Origin: Syntrophomonadaceae bacterium
Lineage (GTDB): Bacteria; Bacillota; Syntrophomonadia; Syntrophomonadales; Syntrophothermaceae
Length of the DNA stretch: 57,866 bases
Assembly (NCBI GenBank): GCA_012719535.1
Contig: JAAYAC010000019.1
Coordinates: forward strand, 1-57,866
Reading direction: 5' to 3'
Shown: piece after piece, positions 29,405 to 39,094 of the stretch
Position numbering within the stretch: the first letter of the stretch is position 1
How the letters are laid out: every line of letters starts with the position of its first letter
Notes under the pieces: generated by a model
Told to the model about the DNA's origin: nothing
What the model saw: only the letters and a program-made list of their open reading frames with translations
The model's database searches: none
Program-made: the position numbers and the translations under genes

Positions 29405-30472
29405 ATGTTAGAAAAGCTGGATAAGCTTGAAGAAAAATACGAGGAGCTGACCGACCTGCTGAGCCAGCCCGAAGTCATTGCTGATCAGGCCAGGTTTCAA
29501 AAATACGCTAAGGCGCATGCGGACCTGACCGAGCTTGTCGAAACCTACCGCCAGTACAAGCGGGTAGTCCAGGACCAGCGAGATGCCCGCCAGATGTTGC
29601 AGGATAACATTGACGGTGATTTTCGCGAAATGCTACTAGCCGAGCTGGAGGAGCTGGGAGTCAAGGAAGAAGCGATAGAAAAGAAGCTGAAGGTGTTGCT
29701 GCTTCCCAAGGACCCCAATGATGAAAAGAACGTTATCATGGAGATCCGCGCCGGGACTGGCGGGGAAGAAGCAGCCCTGTTCGCCGCTGACCTTTTCAAG
29801 ATGTATAGCCGCTATGCCGAACAGCAAGGCTGGAAGGTAGACATCATGAATACCAGCTACTCGGATCTGGACGGGTTTAAGGAGATCGTTTTTGTGGTCG
29901 AAGGCAAGGGGGCCTACAGCCGTCTCAAGTTCGAATCCGGAGTGCACCGGGTGCAGAGGATCCCGGTTACCGAGTCGGGCGGCCGCATCCATACCTCGGC
30001 GGCAACGGTGGCAGTATTGCCGGAGGCGGAAGAGGTCGAAGTGGAAATAAACCCGAATGACCTGAGGATCGATGTTTTCTGTTCCAGCGGTCCGGGGGGA
30101 CAGTCCGTCAATACTACCCAGTCAGCGGTTAGGGTAACCCACATACCCACCGGGCTGGTGGTGAGCTGCCAGGACGAGAAGTCCCAGCACAAGAACAAGG
30201 ACAAGGCCATGCGAGTGTTGCGGTCACGCCTACTGGAGCTCAAGCAGGCGGAACACAACGCTGAGATAGCCGGTACCCGCCGGAGCCAGGTGGGGACGGG
30301 GGACCGAAGTGAGCGTATCCGCACGTACAACTTTCCACAGGGGAGAGTTACGGACCACCGCATCGGACTGACTCTCCATAGACTGGATTCCGTTCTCGCC
30401 GGTGATCTGGATGAGATCATCGATGCCCTCGTTACCCACGAGCAGGCTGAGAAAATGAGGCAGGTCGAATAA
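29405..30472 (+). CDS. prfA: Peptide chain release factor 1
   Basis: 355 residues, the standard RF1 length. Ends translation at UAA and UAG. PVT tripeptide (in [10 protein letters not shown]) corresponds to the RF1 PxT stop-codon-reading motif; GGQ is in [11 protein letters not shown] near residue 233 and is the substrate of PrmC, encoded immediately downstream. The frame ends at TAA and the next gene starts on the following base, so the two are translationally coupled. Confidence 0.97.
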   Translation: MLEKLDKLEEKYEELTDLLSQPEVIADQARFQKYAKAHADLTELVETYRQYKRVVQDQRDARQMLQDNIDGDFREMLLAELEELGVKEEAIEKKLKVLLLPKDPNDEKNVIMEIRAGTGGEEAALFAADLFKMYSRYAEQQGWKVDIMNTSYSDLDGFKEIVFVVEGKGAYSRLKFESGVHRVQRIPVTESGGRIHTSAATVAVLPEAEEVEVEINPNDLRIDVFCSSGPGGQSVNTTQSAVRVTHIPTGLVVSCQDEKSQHKNKDKAMRVLRSRLLELKQAEHNAEIAGTRRSQVGTGDRSERIRTYNFPQGRVTDHRIGLTLHRLDSVLAGDLDEIIDALVTHEQAEKMRQVE

Positions 30473-31339
30473 ATGGCAGAAGACTGGACCGTTCAGAGCT
30501 TGTTGGAGTGGACTGCCCGGCATTTCCGAAAAAAGGGGCTGGCTGAACCGCGTTTGGAGGCTGAACTGTTACTGGCCAACGTCCTGGGGCAGGACCGGGT
30601 TGGCCTCTATGTGAATTACCACCAGCCGGTCAACCGGCTGGAACGCGAAGCTTACCGGGAATTAATCGGGCGCCGCCTCAAGGGAGAACCATTAGCCTAC
30701 CTCACCGGCGAAAAGGAGTTCTTCTCACTTGGGTTCAAGGTAACCCCAGAGGTGCTCATTCCCCGTCCCGACACCGAGATTCTCGTTGAACAAGCAATCA
30801 GGCGGGGGGCTGCCATGGATGGGCCCCTACTAGTGGCCGATGTCGGTACCGGGTCGGGCGCGATTGCGGTGACCTTGGTAGTCCACCTGGCCGGGGCCCG
30901 GGTCTATGCCATAGACCGGTCAGCCGCGGCGCTGCGGGTGGCCCGTGAGAATGCTCTTCGGCATGGGGTGTTCGACCGCTTAACCTTCCTCACCGGGGAC
31001 CTGCTGGAACCATTACTGGCTTCCAAGTACCGCCTGAACCTGATTGTTGCCAACCTGCCCTACATCCCTACCCCGAACCTGGAACAGCTGGCTCCGGAGG
31101 TGCGCGACTTTGAACCGCGGATGGCACTGGACGGTGGTGAAGAAGGACTGGGCCAAATCTGCCGGTTAGTGCCGCAAGCCTACCAGTGTCTCGGGCCAGG
31201 GGGTTACCTGCTCCTGGAGATAGCTCCGGAACAGGCCGGGCGGGTGGTAGAAATGATGAGTGATTTCAGTGATGTGGTGATTATTCCCGACCTGGCGGGC
31301 CGAGACCGTGTTGTAGCAGGAAAAAAGGAGCGAAATTGA
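30473..31339 (+). CDS. prmC: Release-factor glutamine methyltransferase PrmC
   Basis: 288 residues. N-terminal helical domain that holds the release factor, then SAM-binding fold with VADVGTGSGAIAVTL (motif I). The catalytic motif, usually NPPY, reads NLPY (VANLPYIP). NLPY occurs in RNA adenine methyltransferases, and still keeps the Asn and Tyr that position the amide. Methylates Gln of the GGQ motif in RF1/RF2. Immediately after prfA as in most bacteria. Confidence 0.94.
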   Translation: MAEDWTVQSLLEWTARHFRKKGLAEPRLEAELLLANVLGQDRVGLYVNYHQPVNRLEREAYRELIGRRLKGEPLAYLTGEKEFFSLGFKVTPEVLIPRPDTEILVEQAIRRGAAMDGPLLVADVGTGSGAIAVTLVVHLAGARVYAIDRSAAALRVARENALRHGVFDRLTFLTGDLLEPLLASKYRLNLIVANLPYIPTPNLEQLAPEVRDFEPRMALDGGEEGLGQICRLVPQAYQCLGPGGYLLLEIAPEQAGRVVEMMSDFSDVVIIPDLAGRDRVVAGKKERN

Positions 31340-31340
31340 T

Positions 31341-32336
31341 ATGAATACCGTTTGCTACCGAGTAAATGCCAGCTCCCCGGAAGATTACATAATTGATGAA
31401 GCCACCAGCCTTATCCGGCGTGGAGAACTGGTGGCCTTTCCCACCGAAACGGTGTACGGACTGGGTGCTGATGCATTGAACCCGGAGGCAGTAAAAAAGA
31501 TTTTTGTCGCCAAGGGAAGAATGCCCGACAACCCGCTTATCGTTCATGTTAGCCGGAAGGAGCAAGTGGAAGACCTGGTAGAGGACCTTCCCTCCGAGGC
31601 GCAGCTCTTGATGCAGAAATTCTGGCCGGGACCCCTGACCCTCGTAGCCAGAGCCGCCCCGCAGGTACCGGAAGCGGTCCGGGGGGGAGGCGATTCGGTG
31701 GGAGTCAGGATGCCCCGCCACCCGGTCGCCCTCGCGCTGATTGACCGCGCGGGACCCTTGGCGGCTCCCAGCGCCAACCTTTCCGGCAGACCCAGTCCCA
31801 CCACCGGGGAACATGTAAGACAAGATCTGTGGGGACGTATTGCGGCTATACTTGACGCCGGGCCCACCGGACTGGGTATTGAATCAACAGTGTTACGGGT
31901 GATGGAAAAACCTTTTCGTATCTTGCGCCCGGGGGGAGTATCCCGAGAGGAACTGGAACAGCTGGTGCCGGGCATGGTGGAGCCAGGGGCCGGGGCGGCC
32001 CCGGCCGACAAATACCAACATTACCGGACCAGAGCGGAGCTCATTATTATCCCGGAGAAAGCCGAGGTGGTGTCGCTTGTCCGGGACTACCGGGCAAAGA
32101 GCAAGCGAATAGGTATAGCGATACATAATCCTTCAAAATATACACATATAATGGGTAAGATTGACAGGATGTTTGTGATGGAGGCTGACGCACAAGCAGC
32201 CGGGCGTGAGCTTTACACGGTACTGAGAGATGCCGACCGGGAGGGCCTGGACGTGCTTTTGTTCGAGCCCTACGGTGACACCGGTGCTGGGGCGGCCATA
32301 ATGGACCGCCTCCGCAAGGCCAGCCAGAAAGACTGA
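31341..32336 (+). CDS. ywlC: L-threonylcarbamoyladenylate synthase (Sua5/YwlC type)
   Basis: 331 residues: N-terminal YrdC domain (GELVAFPTETVYGLGADA, KGRMPDNPLIVH, RMPRHPVALALI, APSANLSGRPSPTT) and a C-terminal Sua5 domain from about residue 225 (PADKYQHYRTRAELIII). Makes threonylcarbamoyl-AMP from Thr, bicarbonate and ATP for t6A37 of ANN-reading tRNAs. The two-domain architecture is that of Bacillus YwlC and yeast Sua5. Located one base after the prmC stop. Confidence 0.95.
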   Translation: MNTVCYRVNASSPEDYIIDEATSLIRRGELVAFPTETVYGLGADALNPEAVKKIFVAKGRMPDNPLIVHVSRKEQVEDLVEDLPSEAQLLMQKFWPGPLTLVARAAPQVPEAVRGGGDSVGVRMPRHPVALALIDRAGPLAAPSANLSGRPSPTTGEHVRQDLWGRIAAILDAGPTGLGIESTVLRVMEKPFRILRPGGVSREELEQLVPGMVEPGAGAAPADKYQHYRTRAELIIIPEKAEVVSLVRDYRAKSKRIGIAIHNPSKYTHIMGKIDRMFVMEADAQAAGRELYTVLRDADREGLDVLLFEPYGDTGAGAAIMDRLRKASQKD

Positions 32337-32394
32337 CCCCCAAGGGGTCACGAGGCGCGTGGTTTGCAGCTCGAAAGGTGGTAGGAGTTTCAAC

Positions 32395-32988
32395 ATGGTT
32401 CTGGGTGGTATTGGAACAGTCGTGGGAGTGGCCGTAGCCCTTGGAGCGGATGCCTTTTCCGTTGCCCTGGGCATGGGAATGTCGGGAGCAAAATTGCGTT
32501 TCAAACTGGGGTTTACGGGGACGGTGGCTTTACTGCATGTCGTTATGCCGCTCATCGGGTTACAGGTTGGCCTGACGGCGGGAAGAATTTTCGGGGTCTG
32601 GGCAGCGTGGGCGGGAGCACTGGTCCTGGTGCTTATTGGGTTTGACATGATCAAGAAAGGCATGAAAACCAGGGAGAGTTATTCGTTCCGGGAAGCCCGT
32701 CAACGAGCCTTTACGGGCGAACCGGCAATATGGCAGCGATTTAGCGGTTTTCTGACGGTGGGAGTGCTCGGCTTGTCCGTAAGCGTTGATGCGCTGGCCA
32801 CCGGGTTCAGTCTGGGCACATCCAGGGTTCCCATTCCGTTAACCGTGGCAGTAATGGGGACCGTAGCCGGTTTGATGACCGCCAGCGGGTTTGTCGGAGG
32901 GAAATGGCTGGGATGGGCGGCGGGCAAAGGGGCTCAGGTGTTGGGTGGAGGAATTCTGCTACTGATAGCCATACAGATGGTGCTATAA
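32395..32988 (+). CDS. mntP: Manganese efflux pump MntP family (YwlD)
   Basis: 197 residues, starting at the ATG after GGTAGGAGTTTCAAC; an upstream frame extension lacks a ribosome site. Six membrane helices in two inverted repeats with the paired acidic signatures ALGADAFSVALGMG and SVDALATGFSLG, typical of MntP (DUF204). Exports Mn2+ in characterised members. Order ywlC-mntP-ywlE is that of Bacillus. Confidence 0.9.
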   Translation: MVLGGIGTVVGVAVALGADAFSVALGMGMSGAKLRFKLGFTGTVALLHVVMPLIGLQVGLTAGRIFGVWAAWAGALVLVLIGFDMIKKGMKTRESYSFREARQRAFTGEPAIWQRFSGFLTVGVLGLSVSVDALATGFSLGTSRVPIPLTVAVMGTVAGLMTASGFVGGKWLGWAAGKGAQVLGGGILLLIAIQMVL

Positions 32989-33030
32989 TTCTAGTACATG
33001 GCACACATGCTGGAAGAGGTGGGAGCAACA

Positions 33031-33516
33031 GTGCATGGACACAAGGTACTGTTTGTTTGTTCGGGCAACACCTGCCGGAGCCCGATGGCAGTCGCCCTGT
33101 TTCGCAAATTGCTGAAAGAGAATTATTCCGGCTACGAGGACAAATGGGAGGTGGATTCAGCCGGGCTATTTACCATTCCGGACCTGTCGGCATCCCCCGA
33201 GGCTGTTCAGGTGATGCAGGACGAGGGCATAGACCTGACCGGTCACCGCAGTAAATCCCTCCAGGAGGAGACTGTAAGGGAAGCCGGCCTGATAATTGCT
33301 ATGACGGTTGCCCACAAGCAACACCTGGTGGACATGTACCCCTGGGCCAGCGACAAGATCTTTACCCTGAAAGAGTTGGCCGGCGAGGACACCTCGCCCG
33401 ACATCCGCGACCCTTTTGGCCGGGGTATAGAGGCTTACCGGGAAAGTTGCCGGGAAATCAAGCACAACCTGCAGCTCGTCCTCAAGAAGATACTGGATGA
33501 AGCGCAGGCGCCTTAG
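33031..33516 (+). CDS. ywlE: Low-molecular-weight phosphatase, likely protein arginine phosphatase YwlE
   Basis: 161 residues from a GTG after GAGGTGGGAGC. P-loop CSGNTCRS with nucleophile C10 and T14; a Thr at this position (TCRS) is what distinguishes arginine phosphatases of the YwlE type from tyrosine phosphatases, where it is Ile. General acid Asp in DPFGRG near the C-terminal end. YwlE reverses McsB-made phosphoarginine in Firmicutes. Gene order next to mntP and rpiB supports the call. Confidence 0.9.
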   Translation: MHGHKVLFVCSGNTCRSPMAVALFRKLLKENYSGYEDKWEVDSAGLFTIPDLSASPEAVQVMQDEGIDLTGHRSKSLQEETVREAGLIIAMTVAHKQHLVDMYPWASDKIFTLKELAGEDTSPDIRDPFGRGIEAYRESCREIKHNLQLVLKKILDEAQAP

Positions 33517-33947
33517 GTGCCATGAGGGGTCTGTTATTCATTAATTGGCCAGGCGGCTCATTACACAGCTCCGCCAATCTGAACTGCGTTCTCTTCTTAG
33601 CCGCGGGGTCATCATTAATCGCAAACACATCCTTTTCCACTTTTTACCGTACCCGTCGGTCTTCACGGTCTGCTCCACCGCTACAACCTGGTGCAGCACG
33701 ACAAATGCTAACACCACCAGAGTGGCGAAAAATCCTCTGTATAACGATGCCTCCCATTATTTTCGTCCGTGCCTGTCTACTTATGGCTACAAACGAAAGG
33801 CATCTCCCCGACGCTTGGTTACGTTCGGGCAGTTAGTTAAGAACACCGTCTGTTATGGCGGTGGACATGCATGCAATTGGGAACTTTTTGCCGTTTCGTA
33901 AAGAGGAAATATCAAAAGTTCTGTAGAAAAAGCTAATGAGGTGAGTG
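33517..33947. other. 430-base gap without a convincing gene
   Basis: Plus-strand frames here have odd composition and no ribosome sites. The minus strand holds a possible small membrane protein, listed separately. No terminator with a T run is clear. No tRNA-like cloverleaf seen. Confidence 0.4.
33541..33717 (-). CDS. Possible small membrane peptide (58 residues)
   Basis: A minus-strand frame, open from a TAA near 33755, could start at GTG 33717 or 33714. It would give a hydrophobic helix (VLAFVVLHQVVAVEQ) then a basic tail (KKWKRMCLRLMMTPRLRRE). The ribosome site (AGAGGA) is 17 bases away and thus poor. It might be a remnant of a longer gene. Treat as speculative. Confidence 0.2.
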   Translation of the reverse strand: MVLAFVVLHQVVAVEQTVKTDGYGKKWKRMCLRLMMTPRLRRERSSDWRSCVMSRLAN

Positions 33948-34400
33948 ATGGTGCAAGTAGTTATTGGAAGCGACCATGCCGGATACGAGCTCAAGGAACA
34001 ACTAAAGGAAAGGTTGCTGGATTGTGGGTACGCGGTTCGGGATATTGGCACCGTATCGATAGAACCGGTGGATTACCCGGACATTGCCGTAGAAGTGGCC
34101 AGGGAGGTCCTCAATAACGAGCCAGCTCTGGGTATCCTGGTCTGCGGGACGGGAATCGGGATGGCCATCACTGCCAACAAGATACCCGGAATCAGGGCGG
34201 CTGTGTGCAACGATACCTTTGCCGCCAGGGCCGCCCGCGAGCATAATGACGCCAACATACTGGCCATTGGGGCCCGGATTCTGGAGACTGAATCAGCCTG
34301 GGACATAGTAAAGGCATTTCTCAGTGCATCCTTCCAGGGAGGGCGGCATGCTCGCCGGGTGGACAAGATTAGGGCCCTGGAGTCCAGATATTTTAAGTAG
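33948..34400 (+). CDS. rpiB: Ribose-5-phosphate isomerase B
   Basis: 150 residues, ATG behind GAGGTGAG. RpiB signature [14 protein letters not shown], catalytic Cys C66 in [32 protein letters not shown]. Interconverts ribose 5-phosphate and ribulose 5-phosphate, linking with the transaldolase upstream. Bacillus ywlF occupies the same place. Confidence 0.95.
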   Translation: MVQVVIGSDHAGYELKEQLKERLLDCGYAVRDIGTVSIEPVDYPDIAVEVAREVLNNEPALGILVCGTGIGMAITANKIPGIRAAVCNDTFAARAAREHNDANILAIGARILETESAWDIVKAFLSASFQGGRHARRVDKIRALESRYFK

Positions 34401-34413
34401 GGAGGTTTATTGT

Positions 34414-35664
34414 TTGGACTACACCGATGAGTACGTGCGAGCGGTAGATCCGGAATTAGCCGAGGCCATTGCTGGCGAGGAACGGAGGCAGGCCAGGAAG
34501 CTGGTATTGATTGCTTCGGAGAATTATGTATCCCGGGCGGTTCTAGCCGCGCAAGGATGTGTCATGACCAACAAGTATGCCGAGGGTTATCCGGGCAAGC
34601 GTTACTATGAGGGTTGTGAGTTTGTCGACATTGCTGAAGAACTGGCCCGGGATAGGGCAAAAAAGTTGTTCGGTGCCGAGCATGTCAACGTGCAGCCGCA
34701 CTCGGGGGCCCAGGCCAATATGGCCGTCTATTTTGCCGCCCTGCAGCCGGGGGATACCATCCTGGGGATGAACCTGGCTCACGGGGGACACCTTACTCAC
34801 GGAAGTCCGGTGAATATGTCCGGGACTTACTTTAATATAGTAGCTTACGGGGTGGACCGCGAGACGGAAACCATAAATTACGAACAGCTCCGGGAAATAG
34901 CCCGGAAGACCCGCCCCAGGATGATTGTGGCCGGGGCAAGTGCATCTCCCAGAATACTTGATTTTGCCGCCTTCCGGGAAATAGCCGACGAGGTGGGAGC
35001 CCTGTTGATGGTGGACATAGCCCACATTGCCGGCCTGGTAGCAGCAGGGATTCATCCCAGCCCGGTGCCTTATGCCGACTTCGTAACCACCACCACCCAC
35101 AAGACCTTGCGGGGACCTCGGGGGGGAATGATAATGTGCCGGGCCGAATGGGCGGCCCGGGTGGACAAGGCTGTGTTCCCCGGGATACAGGGGGGGCCTA
35201 TGATGCATACTATCGCCGCCAAGGCGGTCTGTTTTCAGGAGGCGTTGTCACCAGGTTTTGTAGAGTACCAGGAAAACATTGTTGAGAATGCCCGGGTACT
35301 GGCGAATGAGTTGGTAAATTACGGGTTCAGACTGGTATCTGGGGGAACCGACAACCACCTGATGCTGGTCGATGTCAAGGCCAGAGGTATGACCGGCAAA
35401 GAAGCCGTGAAGTTGTTGAACCAGGTAAACATCACCGCCAACATGAACACCATACCTTTTGATACGGAAAAGCCGATGGTGACGAGCGGTATACGGCTGG
35501 GGACCCCGGCGGTAACCTCCCGCGGTTTCCGGAAGGATGACATGCGCCAGGTGGCCGCAGCCATTAACCTGGCCCTGAATTACCCGGATGATGCCGACAG
35601 GAGACAGGAAGCACTGACAATCGTGGAAGAATTGTGTGATAAACATCCTTTGTATGGAATATGA
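34414..35664 (+). CDS. glyA: Serine hydroxymethyltransferase
   Basis: 416 residues. TTG start eight bases after GGGAGG; a long upstream in-frame extension overlaps rpiB and is rejected. PLP-binding Lys K230 in [13 protein letters not shown], tetramer/folate site segments [24 protein letters not shown] and [10 protein letters not shown] intact. Converts serine plus tetrahydrofolate to glycine and methylene-tetrahydrofolate. Its stop overlaps the start of comEB (ATGATG), suggesting coupling. Confidence 0.97.
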   Translation: MDYTDEYVRAVDPELAEAIAGEERRQARKLVLIASENYVSRAVLAAQGCVMTNKYAEGYPGKRYYEGCEFVDIAEELARDRAKKLFGAEHVNVQPHSGAQANMAVYFAALQPGDTILGMNLAHGGHLTHGSPVNMSGTYFNIVAYGVDRETETINYEQLREIARKTRPRMIVAGASASPRILDFAAFREIADEVGALLMVDIAHIAGLVAAGIHPSPVPYADFVTTTTHKTLRGPRGGMIMCRAEWAARVDKAVFPGIQGGPMMHTIAAKAVCFQEALSPGFVEYQENIVENARVLANELVNYGFRLVSGGTDNHLMLVDVKARGMTGKEAVKLLNQVNITANMNTIPFDTEKPMVTSGIRLGTPAVTSRGFRKDDMRQVAAAINLALNYPDDADRRQEALTIVEELCDKHPLYGI

Positions 35665-36155
35665 TGGAAAAGACTAGATGGAGCGGGCAGAGACCTTCCT
35701 GGGATGAATACTTTTTGGAGCTTGCCGAGATGGTGGCCAAGCGCTCCACATGCGTTCGCAGGCATGTCGGGGCTGTGCTGGTTAAAGAAGAAAGGATTAT
35801 AGCCACCGGCTATAACGGTGCGCCCCAGGGACTTACCCATTGCCTGGATGCGGGTTGCCTGCGGGAGGAAAAGGGGATTCCCTCCGGGTACCGTTACGAG
35901 CTGTGCCGGGGGGTGCACGCGGAACAGAATGCCGTAATTAATGCGGCCCGGTATGGGGTTTCCACCCTGGACTCAGTGCTATACTGCACCAACCAGCCGT
36001 GTGTGCTTTGTGCGCGGATGCTCATCAATGCCGGGGTGAAGAAAATCGTTCACCGGGGTGATTTTCAGGACGACCTGGCGGTGCAGTTTCTCCGGGAGGC
36101 CGGGGTAGAACTGCTCGAGATACCGCGAGGGAGTGAAGAAGTGCATGGAGGTTAA
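35661..36155 (+). CDS. comEB: Deoxycytidylate deaminase family (ComEB-like)
   Basis: 164 residues. Zn-dependent CMP/dCMP deaminase: HAEQNAV (His 86, Glu 88) and PCVLCARML supply ligands and catalytic Glu; N-terminal [17 protein letters not shown] is the usual ComEB start. Produces dUMP from dCMP. In Bacillus the position after glyA is upp; here comEB and a MazG-type gene take its place. Confidence 0.92.
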   Translation: MMEKTRWSGQRPSWDEYFLELAEMVAKRSTCVRRHVGAVLVKEERIIATGYNGAPQGLTHCLDAGCLREEKGIPSGYRYELCRGVHAEQNAVINAARYGVSTLDSVLYCTNQPCVLCARMLINAGVKKIVHRGDFQDDLAVQFLREAGVELLEIPRGSEEVHGG

Positions 36156-36489
36156 GACCATATCCTTGCCGCGCCTGAACCGGCTCTCCCCCACCCTTGA
36201 ATCAACTGCTTTGAAGTTGATGGAGGAAGCTGGCGAACTGGCCCAGGCCATCGGGAAACTCAGGGGGCTAAGCGGGGAAAAAGTCACAGTCAGCGAGCAG
36301 GAGGCGCTCGCCGTTACCACCGCCGAGCTGTTGGATGTGGCTCAAACTGCGATCTCTATGATGTTTGTGATGGAGGAAAAGTATGGCGTCAACCTGGAGG
36401 AGGCCCTTAAGAACCACTACGAGAAATTGTACCGGAAAGGGTACCTGACCAAAAACAGTAGCGGGGAAAAAAATAATGCCGCTGAGTAA
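36145..36489 (+). CDS. MazG-like nucleotide pyrophosphohydrolase
   Basis: 114 residues. The ATG at 36145 is preceded by GAGGGAG; a GTG 12 bases upstream is also in frame. The helical MazG-type signature LKLMEEAGELAQAIGK (EExxE) and the second acidic group TAELLDVAQTAI (ExxD) are present. Such enzymes clean up non-canonical NTPs. It overlaps the end of the dCMP deaminase gene by 11 bases, fitting a nucleotide-pool operon. Confidence 0.85.
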   Translation: MEVKTISLPRLNRLSPTLESTALKLMEEAGELAQAIGKLRGLSGEKVTVSEQEALAVTTAELLDVAQTAISMMFVMEEKYGVNLEEALKNHYEKLYRKGYLTKNSSGEKNNAAE

Positions 36490-36651
36490 GAAGGGTTTTT
36501 GCAGTGTATGGCGAATGGTTTACTCGTTGCCCTTTGTTGCCCTTTGAGGGCGAGGTGCCCGGGGAAATTTTTCATCTTTTTTTGAGAAGAAAAAAGAGGA
36601 TATTCCGCCAATATGGCGAATAGTCAATTTGGTGTTTAAAGGTGTGAGCAA

Positions 36652-37080
36652 ATGGCGCGCAAAAAGGGATGGGTAGCAGCGCTAGGCAACGCCCTTACTA
36701 TGTCGGTCAACATGGCCGCCGCAATTGCCGTGGGATATTTTGGCGGCAAGTACCTCGACAAGTGGCTGGGAACAGAACCCTGGCTGACCATGCTGATGTT
36801 CCTGCTGGGGGTAGCCACCGGCCTTAAGATGGTTTACAACCAGGCTTTTAATAAATGGCGCAACCCCTCTGAAGTAAGTAGTGAAGATAAAGAAAGTGAT
36901 AGCAACATCAAAGTCCAACCAAGCAAGGAAATCATTGACACCCTGCGGGCGGCCCGAGCGGGACTGAAAGATATCGAAGCTCAAGTACGGAAGATCCACC
37001 CGCGGGATGAAGATGATGCAAAACGAATAGGCTCCGAGCAAGACAACGAAGAATTCGAGAAAGAAGACGGCCCTAAATGA
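36652..37080 (+). CDS. atpZ: AtpZ/AtpI-type small membrane protein
   Basis: 142 residues. Two membrane helices with the AtpZ hallmark AAAIAVGYFGGKYLDKWLG followed by MLMFLLGVATGLKMVYNQAF, then a 75-residue, highly charged cytoplasmic tail not usual for AtpZ (about 80-100 residues in most). AtpZ with AtpI can form a Mg2+/Ca2+ channel that helps ATP synthase assembly. Overlaps atpI by four bases (ATGA). Confidence 0.85.
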   Translation: MARKKGWVAALGNALTMSVNMAAAIAVGYFGGKYLDKWLGTEPWLTMLMFLLGVATGLKMVYNQAFNKWRNPSEVSSEDKESDSNIKVQPSKEIIDTLRAARAGLKDIEAQVRKIHPRDEDDAKRIGSEQDNEEFEKEDGPK

Positions 37081-37397
37081 TGTGGGTGGGCCTGGTAACA
37101 GGCTTCCTTATTTTTGCCATCAATATGCTGGTAATCGCCCTGGTGCTGCGCAAGGCCCAGTGGGTGCCGGAGGAGGAAGCCCCCAAGTATATTGCGGTCA
37201 GGTATTACATCAGGTTTGTTGTCCTCCTGGTGGTGTTAGGCATAGGGTTCTTCTTCTGGGGCTTTAGATTTGCTCTGGGGACCATGGCCGGAATACTGGC
37301 GGGTAAACTGGTTCTCTTGGCCCTGGGGGGATATCACAAGGAGCTCTTTGTTCGGCTGCTTCGAGGTGACGAAGAGGAAGCCGGACAAGACGAATAG
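37077..37397 (+). CDS. atpI: ATP synthase protein I
   Basis: 106 residues with three to four hydrophobic helices (TGFLIFAINMLVIALVL; YIRFVVLLVVLGIGFFFWG; LGTMAGILAGKLVLLALGG). Accessory protein thought to help c-ring assembly. Start ATG overlaps the stop of atpZ. Confidence 0.85.
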   Translation: MMWVGLVTGFLIFAINMLVIALVLRKAQWVPEEEAPKYIAVRYYIRFVVLLVVLGIGFFFWGFRFALGTMAGILAGKLVLLALGGYHKELFVRLLRGDEEEAGQDE

Positions 37398-37427
37398 CAA
37401 AATTCACCAAGGAAGGGGGGGAAAAGG

Positions 37428-38099
37428 TTGATATTTGCGTCTTCATACGAACCACTGTTCCATATAGGCCCCGTACCAGTATATGACCACATCGTAGCCC
37501 AATGGCTGGTAATCATCCTGCTAGGAACCGTAGCTTACCTGGCAACCAAGAACATGCAGACGATACCCCGGGGACTGCAGAACACGTTCGAAGCGATCGT
37601 GGAGGGTTGCTTTAACTTCTTCGGTGGAGCACTGGGTAACGAGCACGCCGCCAAGAAATGGGCGCCGCTCCTGGTAACGTTCTTCCTGTTCATCCTTACC
37701 AACAACTACTTCGGGTTGATCCCCGGAGCGGGAACCATTCATGGGTTCGTGCCGTCCACCGCCGACTGGAACATCACTGCCACCCTGGCTACCATTGTAT
37801 TCTTTGTAGTTATAATTGCAGGTGGTAAAAACTTCCTGGCACATCTATTTACACCTCACTGGTTATTCTTACCCTTAAATCTGCTCGAACAAGTAGCCAG
37901 GCCGTTGTCCCTTACTCTCCGTCTATTCGGTAACATATTTGGCCATGAAATGATAGTTGCCTTTCTAGTTCTGATGGCGCCGTTCCTGGTTCCAATGCCA
38001 CTGGTGGCCTTGGGCGTCCTAACCGGACTGATTCAGGCTCTGGTGTTCACCATACTGGCAACCAGCTATATGGCGGACGTTGTCGGAGAAGGGCATTAA
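37428..38099 (+). CDS. atpB: ATP synthase F0 subunit a
   Basis: 223 residues, TTG start after GGAAGGGGGGGAAAAGG. Five or so membrane helices; essential Arg in SLTLRLFGNIFGHE in helix 5, followed by PMPLVALGVLTGLIQALVFTILATSY, the conserved C-terminal channel helix. Forms the ion half-channels against the c-ring. Confidence 0.96.
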   Translation: MIFASSYEPLFHIGPVPVYDHIVAQWLVIILLGTVAYLATKNMQTIPRGLQNTFEAIVEGCFNFFGGALGNEHAAKKWAPLLVTFFLFILTNNYFGLIPGAGTIHGFVPSTADWNITATLATIVFFVVIIAGGKNFLAHLFTPHWLFLPLNLLEQVARPLSLTLRLFGNIFGHEMIVAFLVLMAPFLVPMPLVALGVLTGLIQALVFTILATSYMADVVGEGH

Positions 38100-38162
38100 A
38101 GGTAATCAAAAAACTCATATATCGCTCAATGGTGCATTGAAGCAGGAAAGGGGGGAAAGAGA

Positions 38163-38390
38163 ATGGAAGGAGCACTCGCAATCGGAGCAGGTCTGGCAGT
38201 AGCAGTCGGTGCGCTGGGTGGAGGTATCGGCCAAGGTATAGCCGGTGGCAAATGCTTTGAAAGTATCGCACGGCAACCCGAGATTGCAGACCAAGTTAGA
38301 ACCCTGTTGTTCATAACACTCGCATTCATTGAGACCTTGACTATTTACGGTCTACTTATCGCATTCATGCTGGTCGGGAAGATCGGCTAA
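38163..38390 (+). CDS. atpE: ATP synthase F0 subunit c
   Basis: 75 residues, helical hairpin with the RQP loop (ESIARQPE). Ion-binding Glu is E57. Around it the sequence is FIETLTIY and helix 1 has GIGQG with Gln at 24. In known Na+ rings (Ilyobacter) the ligands are Gln32, Glu65, Ser66, Thr67 and Tyr70; here the matching residues are Gln24, Glu57, Thr58, Leu59 and Tyr62, four of five kept. Na+ coupling is possible but not proven by this. Confidence 0.95.
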   Translation: MEGALAIGAGLAVAVGALGGGIGQGIAGGKCFESIARQPEIADQVRTLLFITLAFIETLTIYGLLIAFMLVGKIG

Positions 38391-38504
38391 TTGCAGGTAG
38401 GGACACAGCTAAGGTGTAGTTTAGGGCGATGGGGTGATGATACCGCGAGGGACATTGCCCATCGCCCAAAAAACTATTATTACGCTCAAAGGAATGGAGG
38501 TAAC

Positions 38505-39094
38505 ATGCCTGTGATAAGTAAGAAATGGACGGCTTTGACAGTCTTCCTTCTGAGTATGCTCTTGATACTTGGATTAGCTACCTCCTGCTACGCTTCAGAA
38601 GGCGGCGTGCCACCATTCCCCGACATTTATAAGATTGGCTGGACCACTGTCAACTTCTTCATTCTGTTTGCTATTCTCTACAAGTTTGGCTATGCTCCCG
38701 TGATGAACATGCTAGAACAACGTACCAATACCATAGAATCTTCCCTGCAACATGCGGAAGAGCTACGCGCCGAAGTGGAGCAAATGAGGAAAGAAGCCCA
38801 AACCAATCTGGCCGAGTCGAGGAAAGAGGCACAGGAGATCGTAGCCCGGGCCACCAAGATGGCGGAAGAAACCAAGAACGAAATTCTCGCCAAGGCCCAG
38901 GCAGAAGCGCGCGCTGAAAAGGAAAAAGCCCTGGCAGAGATCAAAGCCGAAAAGGAACAAGCTGTGGCTGAGCTTAGAGATACCGCAGCAACCCTGGCCA
39001 TTATGGCCGCTGAAAAAGTTCTGGGCAGAGCGCTTAAAGATGAAGATCATCAAGGCATGGTCAAAGATTTCGTTAAGGAAGCGGGAGACCTGCT

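Noticed and set aside
33830-33849. Third-site sigma-54 search hits such as TGGGAAC...TTTTGCC near 33880
   Set aside because: GG-to-GC spacing is nine bases, not ten, and no gene follows at a sensible distance in the expected class.
33522-33901. Two overlapping plus-strand frames between ywlE and rpiB
   Set aside because: Low-complexity, Ser/Arg-rich translation without ribosome sites or motifs.
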